Positions 14,790 through 14,822 of a DNA stretch of 14,822 nucleotides are shown here, in pieces. Source of the stretch: Bacillota bacterium (GTDB taxonomy: Bacteria > Eremiobacterota > SpSt-956 > JAKJGF01); assembly GCA_029555925.1 (NCBI GenBank), contig JAKPQU010000534.1, forward strand, positions 1 to 14,822, in the 5' to 3' direction. The position numbers and the translations under genes were made by a program. The notes under the pieces were generated by a model. It had not been told where the DNA came from and searched no databases. It saw only the letters and a program-made list of their open reading frames with translations. Numbering within the stretch: the stretch's first letter is position 1; each line of letters starts with the position of its first letter.

Positions 14790-14822
14790 TTTTTAAAAAG
14801 GCTATGTTTATAGCTTCCAATA

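Overview
The window is AT-rich bacterial chromosome, roughly 35-40% GC by eye. It carries accessory-type genes and several families of dispersed palindromic intergenic repeats, and has no ribosomal, tRNA or other core markers. A protein related to the cytosolic part of the flagellar/type III export gate, leaderless wall-hydrolase architecture and secreted multidomain beta-propellers point to an uncultured, diderm-like candidate-phylum bacterium (Eremiobacterota- or Wallbacteria-like). That placement is a weak inference.

Layout, left to right. Bases 1-2214 (+) are the 3' part of a secreted multidomain protein: a beta-sandwich, a cupredoxin fold without copper ligands, an IPT/TIG-like domain and a seven-repeat beta-propeller. 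It ends at a strong hairpin. Bases 2457-3107 (+) encode a coiled-coil plus PD-(D/E)XK nuclease-like protein behind a clear sigma70 promoter. Bases 3108-3459 hold no protein gene, but a promoter, two small stems and a terminator-like hairpin suggest a short RNA. A long block on the minus strand follows: a 3D-domain/M15-peptidase wall hydrolase with a serine-rich leaderless N-terminus (3460-5013), a tandem pair of zinc-ribbon proteins that both start at TTG (5227-6387 and 6393-6578), an S9-peptidase-like protein fused to an ECF sigma factor (6871-9372), and a 1287-residue soluble protein containing a complete FlhA/SctV cytosolic domain (9694-13557). The right end (+) has a two-gene unit: an ABM-type alpha/beta-barrel protein and a GNAT acetyltransferase.

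The two most interesting genes are neighbours. The S9-sigma fusion has lost its catalytic serine (G-K-G-Y-G-G instead of G-x-S-x-G-G) and aspartate but keeps the histidine. It looks like a catalytically dead ligand or peptide sensor attached in cis to a transcription factor. The FlhA-C protein has the export-gate docking domain without any membrane channel, a second shortened FlhA-C-like copy, FliG-like stretches and TPR-like helices, so it looks like a repurposed cytosolic scaffold. They have separate promoters, and no functional link can be shown from sequence.

Intergenic regions are marked by five elements with a 7-base period (GCGTGAC-like variants), one CATTGNGAGCGAAGCGA-type element inside a 22/23 direct repeat, and one CCTCTCCC/GGGAGAGG hairpin.
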